The notes under the pieces are model-generated. The model worked only from the letters and a program-made list of their open reading frames with translations, was not told where the DNA came from and did not search any database. The position numbers and the translations under genes are program-made. From Monosporascus cannonballus (Eukaryota > Ascomycota > Sordariomycetes > Xylariales), in NCBI GenBank assembly GCA_004154925.1, contig QJNS01000452.1:1-32190 (forward strand): 32,190 nt of DNA, read 5' to 3'. Positions 1 to 11,300 of the stretch are shown here, piece after piece. Position 1 is the stretch's first letter; every line of letters begins with the position of its first letter.

Positions 1-36
1 CCCCCCCCCCCCCCCCCCGCCCCCCCCGCCCCCCCC
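1..36. repeat. Poly-C tract at the left edge
   Basis: The first 36 bases are C except for G at positions 19 and 28. Unrelated, ordinary-complexity sequence begins at 37. The right edge ends in the complementary form, a poly-G run. Outward-facing poly-G at both ends is what untrimmed poly-G read tails would leave on a contig. A real homopolymer or a collapsed repeat is the alternative. It is not a TTAGGG-type fungal telomere. Confidence 0.9.
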
Positions 37-855
37 GAGTCGGAGTGAGGCCGTTGTGTTTGGATCGGGTTAATCTATTGAGATCGAACCTTATTCAAGT
101 ACCGAGGCAGGTGTTGGTACAGTAGGTAGCGTATGGACGGACGAAGCTACTTGGCTACCTGCACCCCCTACAATGGATTTTCCTTCAATGCATCTATCAG
201 CAGCTACCGCTGCCATGTCCAGCTACGATGGATCGAGAGGATGACTTACGATGAATATTGGACACCGCCTGCTGTATGTACTGAGTGTATACCAAATATG
301 CATATAGCCGTCCCGAGCTGTGACAGTGGCAATTCGCGTTTTCAACTCGCGTCTAAACGCACAATAACGGGATGGATGCTCCGGAAGTGCAGATGATTGA
401 TTACTGTTTGAGAATCTTATCGAGATTGCTCGCCACCCTCCTACTACTCCACCATTTTCAAACCCCGTAGCCCGAAAATCCCCCCATGTGATGTGTGAAT
501 GGACGGAAAGCACTCGGATCGGGAACTGTTCGATGCCTTCGATCATCAACAGCAGATCATCTGCAGCCAGTGCAGTAGGCAAGGCTGCAACGGTGTTTAT
601 GCGTGATGTAATTACGTACGTGCCACAAAGCAGCAAGAGGATGAGCAGGATTCGGTAGTCAAACATGAAACAAGTTGCCCTTCATTTCATATTATGATCT
701 CGTTAGAGAGAGGAACTGATTAATAAGAACACATAATGATACTACCATTTAAGTAGGTAGAAGAGGAATTACAAGCTAGCACGAGCCACCACCAGACACC
801 ATTGCAGGTAACAAGCCACAATTACCTCTTTAGGGCCATATATAGATGCTATTCA

Positions 856-898
856 TAGGTAGGTACCTACCTACCTAGGTACCTGGAGCTAGGGTACC
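856..898. repeat. TAGGTACC palindromic motif cluster
   Basis: Positions 856-873 form a perfect 18-bp palindrome (TAGGTAGGTACCTACCTA). It is followed directly by further CTACCTAGGTACCT and GGGTACC units. Single copies of the same short motif recur in other non-coding parts, for example near 8637-8650, 18054 and 18359. The motif is low in complexity. I see it only between genes, which is consistent with a dispersed intergenic motif and not a transposon end. Confidence 0.7.
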
Positions 899-936
899 TG
901 ACAAGGCGCCCCACAGAAACAGCCACAGCCCCCTCA

Positions 937-969
937 ACGCGACTTTGCTGTGGCATTTACTTGACGCGT
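937..969. promoter_or_regulatory. Putative MCB (MBF-binding) sites upstream of sld3
   Basis: ACGCGA lies at 937-942 and the full MluI cell-cycle box ACGCGT at 964-969, about 215 and 190 bp upstream of the sld3 start codon. A further ACGCGT occurs just inside exon 1 (1192-1197). In yeasts the MBF complex activates DNA-replication genes at G1/S through ACGCGT, so these sites fit the gene they precede. ACGCGT is also found several times elsewhere in the window, at roughly the rate expected by chance, so position is the main argument. Confidence 0.4.
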
Positions 970-1154
970 GAAGTCATGGCTTCCCCCAGCCGCGTTTTAA
1001 TACAACCCTACACGTTGGCGACGAGCTGCTATAGAAACCCCCATCTCATATCAATGCAGCATCGTTTGCACCAGTTATTGCTTTAATGGGACTTCCCATA
1101 TTTTTTATTTCCCCTTTTGTCGTATAGAGGGGTATATTTTCCTCTGGTTTCTTT

Positions 1155-4100
1155 ATGTCCTCCAGAATATCCGTCTTCGGCGGCTCATCAGACGCGTCGC
1201 GTCCAATATCCAGGGCTACTATCGCAACCCCATTTGCGTCTAGAAGGCCAAGCCTCCTCAAGCCCACGCCTGATCACCGCCTCAGTGCCGACGGGAATCA
1301 TGGCATTGCGATTGAGCCTCAGAGCAAAAGGCGCAGCCATGATGCCTATGCCATGGAGGATTTGCTTAGAACCCCTATCGTAGTAAAAGTTGGTCAGCCC
1401 CTTTCTGCTACCATGGTCAAGTCGACCCTTATTTCCGTGCTTGTGCGGCTCTATAGTTACTAAAGTGGAGTCCAGCCATATCCACAGAATCTCTCAGTAA
1501 AACCTCGAAGTCTCCAGCCTCTGATGCTTCTCCCTCGAGAACATCTGCAGTTGTCATTTCTTGATCTTCATTCCCCGTATGGGAGTTTCGAGTCTTCGCA
1601 GTATTTCGAGTCCAAGATCAAGATACTAGATCTCGAAGGACGAGTAGCTGCCCACCCTGTTGTGCTTATTGCCAGGTTGGAAAGTGACAAGACTATATAC
1701 GCTCTCGAACGCCAAAATAATGGTCTTTACTCACTCTGCCAGTTGTGCTCATGGGTCAACCTGGCGACACTCTGCGGACTCTCTACCGTCTCCTCCGGTC
1801 ACTTGATAAAGAAGAGCCCGCCACAACCCACCGGTTCAAGCACGTCGCAACCCCTGATAACGCCTCAGCTGCACAAGGAGAACAAGAATAGGAGGCTTGC
1901 CATTGAAGCTATCCAGTCATTGGTAAAGAAGCCGGCACGATCAAGATCAGTCTCCACCCCAAGTCAACCTGTTGAGCTCATCACGCAACCCGCCGCGCCT
2001 GCCGGAGACGAGGAGACCACTTCAGGACAATCCGGCAATGGACGAGCTAGTCGGGATGCTGCACCTTTCTCCAGCACCCCTGATGCTAAATCACCAATAC
2101 AGGCAACAGCAGAGGCACGCATTGACGAATCACCGTCCCAGCCAACAGCGAACGAAATATTTGACAGTATCCGTAATCAGTATATTGAAGCACTCTATCA
2201 TTCAATGGTAGGTCGCGACGCCGCTATCTTTTTTTTCCCGATGGTCTAACATACATAGGGATCTCTAGCATATTTCGCAAAAGGTCCGCTATCTCGTGCA
2301 CGTGCTGCTTTCCACCTGGACTGTGACTCGGCATTGGAGATGAATGACCTAATAGACTTCTTGAAGTCCCTTGTGATGACAACAGTTCAAATTGACAAGA
2401 AATACCGCGAAACACTTCCTGACATCATCTCCAAGATGAAGCCTATCATACAGGATTCGGATAACGAACAGAGTAGTAGCAAAGCGAAGAAGAGGAAAGC
2501 GAAGAAGATAAAACTAGGAAAAGATGGCCTGTATCCCGGTGAAGACGAGCATGTTCGCAAGTGGTGGGGCGTACATAAACCGGAACCGAGGGACGACGAC
2601 GAGGCGACGACCTCAGCCCCACAGCACGACGCCAAAGTCAAATTATTCTATTTAAGATCCCGGGAAACGCAATTGCAGATGATCATCATTCTAGAGATAC
2701 TTGCCTTAGAACCTCTTCGAACTCCAGATGACGCAGCCGATTCGCAACTCCCAGGAATGCCCGCCGAGGCTGATAGGGAGATATCAAAACCAGCCCCACC
2801 AAAGAAACGCAACAGGCACAATTTCCCTTTCCTTCTCGATGTCCATGCGGATCGACTCTGTATATGGCAGTCCACGGCGTTAGACGGTGTCAAGATGATG
2901 GACGACTCCCAGATCGGTCAGAAAGCCGAGGCACAGAATTCCTTGAGGGCGACATCAGACCCCCTGAAGGACATTTGTGTCGACGTGATCGTGCCATTGT
3001 AAGTAGTTGCCGCACCGGTCCTATCTCTTCTCGCCTAATATACCTGTAGCTTTTCTGCCAGACTGCCAGAGCAGTGCGACTCGCTTAATCGCAAATTAGG
3101 CGGACCCGTCATGGCAACGCCTGCAAAAGCCAAACCGAAAAGGACAGAGGCGGCAGTAAAGCCCAAACCCAGACCCGGCTCCGCAGTCAAACGACCGGCT
3201 CTAGTAAAGTCGGCAAAGCCGCTTGACAAGGTTCTATCCAAAGAATCTGAAAGACATCGCCGAAGCATGTCACGTGGTCCCAGCGGAATCATCGCGTTAA
3301 TGAGATCGGCATCGACTCCGATGTTGAAACGGGAAGCCAGTGAACCATTATCTGCAACGACTGTACCGAAGGGAGGGACACCTGAGTCGAACGAAACGAT
3401 ACCTATGAACGCTGGTTCCGGGCCTATTAAGCGCAGATCCGAAGAAGAGAAAGCTAAGAAAGAGGCAATGGTCAAGGCAGAGCTCCAAGACGCCATCAGC
3501 GCCCTAAGGCGACCAAATAGAGACGTAGTAGGCAAGGCCATGGCCGAGGCTGCTGAGAGACGGGCAACGACCACCCTGTCTCAATTAAAGAGTAAGTCTA
3601 ATATAGTTGCAGTGCGCACTTGTATGTATCTCCGAAAGCTAAGAGAAGCTACAGAATCCAAGAAGCCGACCCAGCAGCCGCGATTACCAAACGTAGTCAA
3701 AGCGACCCCCGTCGCTGCTCGGTTCAGGGATGCGCTCGCGAGGGATGCACACAGCCAGCCGGCCGGTCCGACGCACACAGGGTGGATCGAGGCCGACAAC
3801 TTCCCCCCCTGGTCCGCGTCGTTGATCCCCTCATCCGCGCCCAGGAAGCGCAACCGCGACGCCGCATTCGGCCTCGGCGACGAATCCAGGGCGCTGCCCG
3901 CCGCCTCCAGGGTCTTTAACAACGGCAGCAGCGGTCATCATCACGTCGACGTCACGCCGGGCCGTCCCTCCGCGCCGAAACACGCCGATTTTCTATCAGT
4001 GCCGGGGACGGACAACGAGGCCGTCCTCGCGTCGTCGCCGATCGCCGCACGCAGAATAGCGCAGCGCAAACCCGCGGTGTCGATGCGCGGGCCCCTAGTG

Positions 4101-4397
4101 GCGCACGACGACAGCGGCATCGGCATGCCCTCCTCGCCGGGGGGTTTGGCCGAGACGCCGCGGAAGCCGCGCTCGGTCCCCAAGGATAGCGTCGCGGCCA
4201 CGCCGGTGAAGGCGGCGGTCGTCGACGGTGTTGGCGCCGGAGGCGGATCAGCTGTCGCTGTTGCTCGGACCGGCGACAGCGACGCGGCCGCGAACGGGGC
4301 GGCGGTGGTGGCGAAGCAGGAGAAGGAGAAGAACGCGAGGCGCGTGTCAATCTACGAGAGGCTGGGCTGGGACGACGATTCCGATGAACTGGGCTAA
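1155..4397 (+). CDS. sld3: DNA replication regulator Sld3
   Basis: Sld3 is the replication-initiation factor that brings Cdc45 to the loaded Mcm2-7 helicase and, once phosphorylated by CDK, binds Dpb11/Cut5. I place exons at 1155-1388, 1476-2207, 2259-2998, 3050-3591 and 3655-4397, giving about 996 aa. Introns 1-4 are 87, 51, 52 and 63 nt. The joins restore the conserved stretches IVVK/PYPQNLSVKPRSLQPLM, YHSM/GSLAYFAKGPLSRAR and DVIVP/FFSARLPEQCDSLNRK. Other family marks are the FESKIKILDLE and LIARLE region (about residues 110-130), the WW pair near 424-425 after a lysine-rich block (398-407, possible NLS), and the terminal SIYERLGWDDD. The C-terminal quarter is disordered and rich in SP/TP sites, including TPRK near residue 917. 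The first intron has a non-standard donor (GTTGGT); GTAAAA at 1383 is an alternative that would remove two residues. The start at 1155 is the only suitable in-frame ATG. The last exon is very GC-rich. The gene converges on dis3. Confidence 0.92.
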
Positions 4398-5312
4398 CTT
4401 GAGGTGCTCGCGTAGCCCATTGGTCGCACCGCCGCTGCGGGAGGGTTCTCTTCTTTGAACGGGCGCCTAGTCTGTCCCTCGGGGCTATCGCTCAGGATTG
4501 GGCGGCGAACTGTGTTGGCCAGGATGGGATAGAACGAAAATGGAACGAATCACGAAAATCAGAAGCTACGAAATCGGAATGCGAAAAAAAGGCAGCAAAG
4601 CATAGAAGAGGCATTCATCCACCGCCGGTCAGTTGTATAACACGGAGTAGGTCTCCGTACATCCATTGAACTGGGATAGGGCGCCATGCGTGCTTGCAGA
4701 GCTCTCATTGTCGGTATCGCATAGCGGGATCTCGCAGGCCATGATGGGGGTGTTTTTAATAGGAGTTCTTAGGAAGTACGGCTCTGGAATCTGAGCTAGG
4801 AACTGATGAGGCTGGTGTGCGGCCCGATACTAGGGTACTCGGTGCTTGGATTATCGGGAGATCTCGAACAGATTGTTTAGTTGGCCCTTCGTGTTCCAAG
4901 CATCACCACACAAGAATGCCCAAGTGTTATCAGGCGTAAATAGTTTAGAGTACGACTACAACTCCAAGCGATGAAGTTGCCGTTACTTGGAATTTTCGCA
5001 TAGCGCCAAAGGGGATGGCATACCGTGGCACCAGAAAGGAAACTGGCATTGGCTCCCTAGGAAGTTCTCATACCCCAAAACTTCGAAGAATGCTGCTATA
5101 TCTCTTCAGGGGAGCCTCCCAGGTACGCAGTTTATAAGTTGCACAAAAGAGCGCCGATGTCGATTGAACCAATGGTATCCGCATGACATATTGCTTCCAT
5201 CCATTTAGCTTAGGCTCAAGTGCCTCCCTCACTCGCAACTACGACAAATCAACGTAGCAAACATAGCGCCTCAAGCGCCCTTAACCTACAGATTAACCCA
5301 CCCCTTCCTTGC
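4398..5312. other. Convergent 3' region between sld3 and dis3
   Basis: These 915 bases separate the stop codons of two convergent genes and presumably contain both 3' UTRs and terminators. The longest open frame that does not overlap a gene (4987-5208, plus strand, 73 codons) matches nothing I recognise. Base composition drops back to ordinary values here, between the two GC-rich gene ends. I see no RNA gene or mobile element. Confidence 0.6.
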
Positions 5313-8300
5313 TTAACCCACCAACTCAATCTTAGCCCCCCTCTTCCCTGTAGCATCGTCTTTCTCGTCGCGGATGCGGACACGGACCTTCTGGAAGAGC
5401 TCGACCTCGAGGACGTCGCCGCCCCCGCGATGGACGCGCAGGGTGTAGGACTCGGGATCGTAGTCGGCATCGGGCTCCGGGGTGGCCAGGTCGCGCAGGC
5501 GCACAAGGCCCTCGATGCCGAAGCGCGGCACGAGGACGACGAAGCCGTTACTAAAAACGCGCATGACGAAGGCGTCCTCCTCGGCCTCGCGGCCGCGCAG
5601 AGCCTGCCCCACGTAGTAGGCGACAGAGGCGCGGCCGGCGAGCTGCGCGTTGCGGTGTCGGGAGTTGATGTTGCGGCAGACGGCCTCGAGGCGGCCTCGC
5701 GATCGCGTCGACGGGTGCATGGCCTCGTACTCGATGGCGGCCGCCAGCTGCCGGTGCGCCACAAGGTCCGCGTACCGCCGGATGGGGCTCGTGAAGTGCG
5801 TGTAGATCTCCGAAGCGAGACCGTAGTGCCGGAACTCCGGAAACGCCTGCGTGCCCGCGCAGAAGTACTCGGCGCTCATCATGCATCGCGTCGCCATGAT
5901 GCGCACCAGCGTGTTGAAGAAGGGCTCCCGCGGGTCCACGCACCGGTCAAGTGAGTCTGCCACCGCCTTGGACGAGTCCACGCGCAGCTCCATCCCCCGC
6001 TTCACCTTCAGCTGGTTGGCCAGCTCGTCGAAGTTCGTCTTGGGGGGGGCGGCGTGCCGTCGAAGGAGCGCCGTCTGGGGAAACGCCTCGTAGATCCTGC
6101 GCGCTACGCTGATGTTGGCTAGTAACATGAACTCTTCTACAAGTGAGTTGGTGTCCAGCAATTCCTTAGTTTTGACATCGATCGGATCCGAGGTCTCGGA
6201 CTCCATCTGAACTTTGACTTCGGGGGAGGACAAGCTGAGGGCACCAGCGTCCATACGCTTCTGCTTGAGCTTCTTCGACAGCATCAGCAGCATCCTCATG
6301 CCTTTAGTGAGATCATCCTGCTGTGAATTATCGTCGATTCGGATCTGTGCCTGCTCGTAGCTGAACGCTTCGCGTGACTTGATGACGGATTTAGTAAACC
6401 GTACACTGACAATGTCAGCGGATTGGACCAGTTCCCAGATGACCGAGAAAGCGTATCTCTCGACATAAGGCTTTAAGGAGCACAGATCTGTACCGAGGAG
6501 CATCGGAAGCATATCAATCCTCTTGTCAACCAGATAGACGGTAGTGCCTCGGATGCTCGCTTCTGTGTCCATTGCATTGTTTGGTTTCACGAAGTGAGAG
6601 ACGTCGGCGATGTGCACGCCAACCTCGAAGTTTCCATTGGGCAGTTGTCTCGCGTGTAGCGCATCATCGATGTCTTGGCAGCCAACAGGGTCGATACTGC
6701 AAATGAGGAGGCCTCGAAGATCCTCCCTGTCCTTCCAGCCCGGATTATCAGTGCTGGCTGGTACTTTCCAGTCATGACCCTCCCTCGGCAGACAATCCAA
6801 AACTGTCTTCGGAAATGGTCGGTACTGGACGTCGTATTCGAGTAACAAGGCTTCGGTCTCGGCAGCCTTGCTCTCTAACTCGCCAAGGGACCTGACGAAA
6901 TGGCCAACCGGGTACCGTGATTCACGGTCCCACGAGTCGATTGTGACCAATATTCGCTTCCCAAGTAACTCTCCCGCTTGCCTTGTACGTATCCGGATCT
7001 TTGGCACTTTCTTGTCCATGGGGATCAAGAAGACTGACTCTTGCTTCCGGCCCTGCTTTGCAGACTGACTGACGGAGCTCGGGTCGACGTGGCCGACATA
7101 TTGGCGCCAGTTCCGGTTGATGACGCCCACAACCTTTGCCGTGGGTTGAGGTTGCCCTTCTGCGCCTAGACCTTGCGTCCTCTTCACTTCCTCCTGTAAA
7201 GCCCGCCTTTCCTTCTCTGTAATTATGTCACCCCCCTCGTCCGCGTCGGCATTTTCGTCCTTGGTGATGTTCTCTTCCTCGATGATCTTGGAAGATGGCG
7301 CTTTCCACTGGTCCTGCGGAAGTACTTCTACAACCACAACATCACCGTCGACAGCGCGGTTGATATTGTCGCGCCCTATGATCAGAAGTGCCTTGGGAAA
7401 CGCAGGTACCTTAATTGACCCCTCGAGGTAGTTGTATGGGGAGACGTTGAAGATCCCTTGGTGTAGCATCCCGTTCTTTACACCTGTCATCATCTTCGAC
7501 ATGCTATAGTATTCAGCATAGAGGAAGTCGGCGGTTTTCTTATCCCGAGAGACTCCTCGCTCCTGCGTCTCGGCAATCATATCGAGCAGTCGCGCGGCAT
7601 CCTCGAGACCGGAAACATAGTCAGACAATGTTATCGCGGGAACACCTTCTTTGCTAGCCTTCTCGAGATTGCCTCTATCGTCAGTCAGCATGACCACCAC
7701 GGGCAGCTTCTTCCTGCCCTTAAGCACAGCCAAGTGTTCATTGTACCACTTGACAGCCTGCCGGACGGCCCGGTCGTTTCGGTCGTTGATGCTCTCATCC
7801 TGCTCCCTAGCAACGTAGGTCTCGAGTCTGAACTCGTTGAAGAACACGTAAAAGCGCTTGTCCTCGCTTTTAGTGAGGCCGATGAGGCGGTTGTACAATG
7901 GTAGAGATCTGTTGCGCAGCTCCTCTAGGACCGTCTGCAGGATTACCACGTCATAAAACGCGGAACTCTGCTCAAACAGATCCATAGCGTTGAGTAATGC
8001 ATTTGTGTCCGGGATGAGATAATGACCCTGCGGAAAAGCCTTAGTTCCCGCTGGTTTGTCGGAGAGGACAAACGGGTTCACTGCTCTCGCCGTCAGTCAT
8101 CACGTTCCCCATCTCACCTCCTCCTATTTCACCCAGCCGGACCAGAACACTCACAATCTCCAGCCGCGCTCCTCGGGGCCATAGCAAGGCATCGTGAGCA
8201 TATCTGCGAAGAACAGGGGATATCCTGCCGAAGATAGACCTCACGGACGATCTTCTGGACCTTGCCACTCTTCGTGGACCTCACGTAGACCTTACTCGAG

Positions 8301-8350
8301 ATGTTCGACGAGTACTGGTCGGCACCCGCAGATCGCTTTAGGCTCGTCAT
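5313..8350 (-). CDS. dis3: Exosome catalytic subunit Dis3/Rrp44
   Basis: This is the processive 3'-5' exoribonuclease and endonuclease of the eukaryotic RNA exosome, acting in the nucleus and cytoplasm. Exon 1 is 8350-8155, the intron 8154-8081 (74 nt; donor GTGAGT, CTGAC-like branch site, acceptor CAG), and exon 2 8080-5313, giving 987 aa; the yeast protein is about 1000 aa. The N-terminus carries the CR3 cysteines (DIPCSSQICSRC). A PIN domain follows (about 83-250), with the catalytic aspartate in LIPDTNALLNAMDLF near residue 90. Next come the cold-shock-like domains, then the RNB domain with the intact acidic motif DPVGCQDIDDALH (D529, D535, D537, D538). THFTSPIRRYADL lies near 826-838, and an S1 domain ends the protein at KIELVG. 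Both active sites look functional. I chose the start at MTSLKR by family likeness; the frame stays open upstream to an ATG at 8500, so a 50-residue longer form is possible. The last 700 bp or so of the gene is much more GC-rich than the rest. Confidence 0.97.
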
Positions 8351-11300
8351 ATCGCCAAGTTTCTGTGTCCCTCGAAGCCAGAAACCCGACCTGCTAGATC
8401 TTGCTCCCCCGACGGTCACGGAAAATATGATGTTTGGGTCAAAGTGGAATGTGGCTAGTGGCGCGGTGAAGCTTTTAGCAGCCACAATTACATGAGGCAA
8501 CTGCCAGAACTTATCGCTATTGCCCCACCAGATGTCACTTTTCAGGAATCAGTCAGCGACAGAAACTAGCCAGCCCTCGGAAAGCAGGAAAGTTAGAAGC
8601 AGTTCGGGGAATTTTTAGAATTTTGCTGAATGACCCTAGGTACTTAGGTATTTAATGGAATGGTACAATGTACCTATGGTCGGATTTCTCGCGACGAATC
8701 AAAATTAAAAACTGTCCAAAAACAAGCCTTCCCGCACCTGTTTCGTAACCGACTCTATTTTTCTGTACATTCAGCAGAACTTAAAGAAAAAAAATTTTTG
8801 AAGTTGTTATTTAGGTGCATCGCCGGTAAATAGAATTAATCGAACTAGCAAAGCATTGAGGACCTCGGAGATACCTGTGATACAAACCAATAATACATCG
8901 CTGGAAACTCCTGACTATATTCAGAATAAGCCGGTTGTTCTGAAAATTCCCGAACTGCTTTTTGGTCCTTGCACTGCATTTCTGGCTTTCTTGGACAACA
9001 GCAGGCAAGCCCCGAGGATCATTGGCCAGAATAAAGAGATAAGGCGGGAACTCTCAACTGGAGCTCGCTCTAGGTTATGTGTTGGATGACACCAGCCGAC
9101 CCGACCGCCTGGAACTGCGCATTCCTTACATCTTCATCACGAGGGGTTTCACCCTGGCCGCCATACGATCGATTCCAGGCCATTGGAAACGGCGCCCTGC
9201 CCTCCCCAAGTTCCCACTGCTGCTAAGAAGCTTACCGCTTTGAAGGATCATGCACATACGCATACATGGATCCATTGCATGCTTCCTACCTCGTACTAAG
9301 CCTTGAATTGTCACGTGTCGATTGCTTGCATCGAGGACTCCCACAAGAAACATAGAAACTTGCGATGTCAAGGCCCTAGTAATGCAGATCCTCTGCCCGT
9401 CGCGTTGTGGTGGTGATCGCCTTATGCAAGCCAAGTTCTTTCTCTTAGAATTCGCGTTGTTTGCTACTTTCATGGAGTGGGAGGCGTCGGAAGAGTCGTG
9501 ATTCTGCATGCGTCTGGTTTCTTTGCCTTCTCTGCAGGACATTTTTGAAACGCGAAACATGCCCGTCTGTCCACGCCCAGGGTTAACTCGAGACATGCAG
9601 CAGCATTCTCTGCTGCTACCCACCCCCCACCGCGACGATGCATCATGCAGGCAGAGTATAGTAAAAGAGCATGTAGGTAGGGTGTGGTCGGCTATGCAGG
9701 TTGCAGATTCAGAATACGTACTCCCTCCACTCCTCCCAATGATTCAACGGGCGTGCAGAAACGACAGGGTCGAACGGCGTTCCAACTGCAGATCTGTGTT
9801 GATATAGATCATATGATTGACAGCATTCAACCGGCGATTCTTCCATATTACGATATGGCATGCCGCATGCGCTACGCGCGACGAGACATCTGCATACCTG
9901 TATTACCGACATGCCGAGCCGAGTCGCGTATGTATAAATAGAGCATGTGGCTCTTCTTGTCAGTTCCCAGTGCCTCGGGCTGACACTTGTGGTTCGGCCC
10001 AGGGTATGGCCTATGAGGGCTTGAAGATAACTAGCCAATCGAGCGTACTAGAAGTAGTTGAAGTCTTATAGTATCGTTCTCAAAGTCCAAAGTCGTCCCC
10101 TTGGAAACGCCTGGCAAACAACGATTAGAAACACGAGGTCGAGCAGTCACAAGTTCTCCGCGTGTGATATATACCCTACCCCTTTACCATGGTATCTGTG
10201 GCAAAATGCTATCAACTACTCTAGTGACAGCATGGGTAGTGTTCATTCGCGAATACATTAGAGACATCGGTCCCGTAGGCAGATGGAGGTCGACTACAAC
10301 GATGAGTATGTCGTACCATAACACCCCTAGCGTGCGTAGGCCGAAGTGCAACCTTCGAAGAAGCATAACTTCAGATTTGTTTATTTGAGCTTTCGTCGAA
10401 ATCGGTGACTCTAAAAAGTTGAAGCACCTGCGTACTGCAGATGGGAGTGACATTTGTGCCTGTTGTGTCGGCCCTGCGGATCCCATCGGAGACGTCACGG
10501 TCACGGTAACTTAGAAAGAATAGGGTTCTCGACAATCTCGATCAAGAGTCACCCAATATAAACATGAAACCCGAACATGGACGGGAATCTCAGGTGACAA
10601 TGTCGTGATCAAGCCTCTGGAAAGCTTTCCGAATGCCGTGCTACCATTGAGACATCGGATAGTTACAATGTTACACCGATACTATAACTTAGAGCACAGC
10701 AGAAAGAATCGGAGCGAGCATTCTGTACGTAACTTGTATCCGAAACCGGCGGGAGAATAGATTATAGTCAGACAGCAAAGACATGGTTGAGCGTTATATG
10801 CCCATGCGGAAGTCCTAAATTCGTATCAATATACCATGATGCTGGAGAGGTTAGCTGGTTGTCGTATGTTATATTGAGCTGCCCAACGTTGTGGCATCAT
10901 AACGGGGACACAAGTCTCCCAAAAGTCATCGTAAAAAGGGATATTTGATTGAAGCGTCGCCCTACTTCGGAATGGAGCGATGCTGGTTGTTGCGAACGAC
11001 AGAGTATGGGGAGGGAGTAGAGCATAGGAGTGGTCGGTCAGTTGGGGGGACCTGCAAACAGCGGGTAGCCAGGGCCTCCCGCTCTGCTGTGTGGCATGCC
11101 AAGGTAAGGGGCGAACAAGTATACTGGGCGACACCGGGTGGGTCAACAGATCGTGGGATGCGCTCTCAGCGAATTCGTAGGTGGATATGATTATCGATTG
11201 CCGAAGAGGGGGACAAGCCAGGCTGACTACCAGAGGCACGATGATTGGCCTTCGCTGCTACACGATCCGCTCCGCCCATCTCCTCAGTACAAGCCCCTGT

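Larger units (their letters stand above)
37..1154. other. Upstream region of sld3, no supported gene
   Basis: This 1.1-kb stretch precedes the sld3 start codon. The only long open frame is on the minus strand (223-666, 147 codons). It starts with a hydrophobic, signal-peptide-like segment (DYRILLILLLLCGTYV), but I recognise no family, and frames of this length also occur by chance elsewhere in the window, so I do not call a gene. The stretch contains a TAGGTACC-type palindromic cluster (about 856-898) and two ACGCG-core sites (937-969) close to sld3, and it presumably holds the sld3 promoter. Confidence 0.6.

Noticed and set aside
1..36. Telomere at the left end
   Set aside because: The repeat is a C homopolymer and not the CCCTAA unit of fungal telomeres.
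223..666. Minus-strand 147-codon frame with a signal-peptide-like N-terminus, possible small secreted protein
   Set aside because: No recognisable family or cysteine pattern. Frames of similar length occur by chance in the gene-free interval, so it is described only as part of the upstream region.
5220..5954. 244-codon plus-strand frame opposite the dis3 3' end
   Set aside because: It is the antisense shadow of the GC-rich end of dis3 (alanine/arginine/aspartate-rich, low complexity). The dis3 protein on the other strand is unambiguous.
9126..9623. 165-codon minus-strand frame, the longest in the gene-free interval
   Set aside because: No domain, no clear codon bias, and it overlaps other frames. 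It fits the longest chance frame in a 10-kb stretch.
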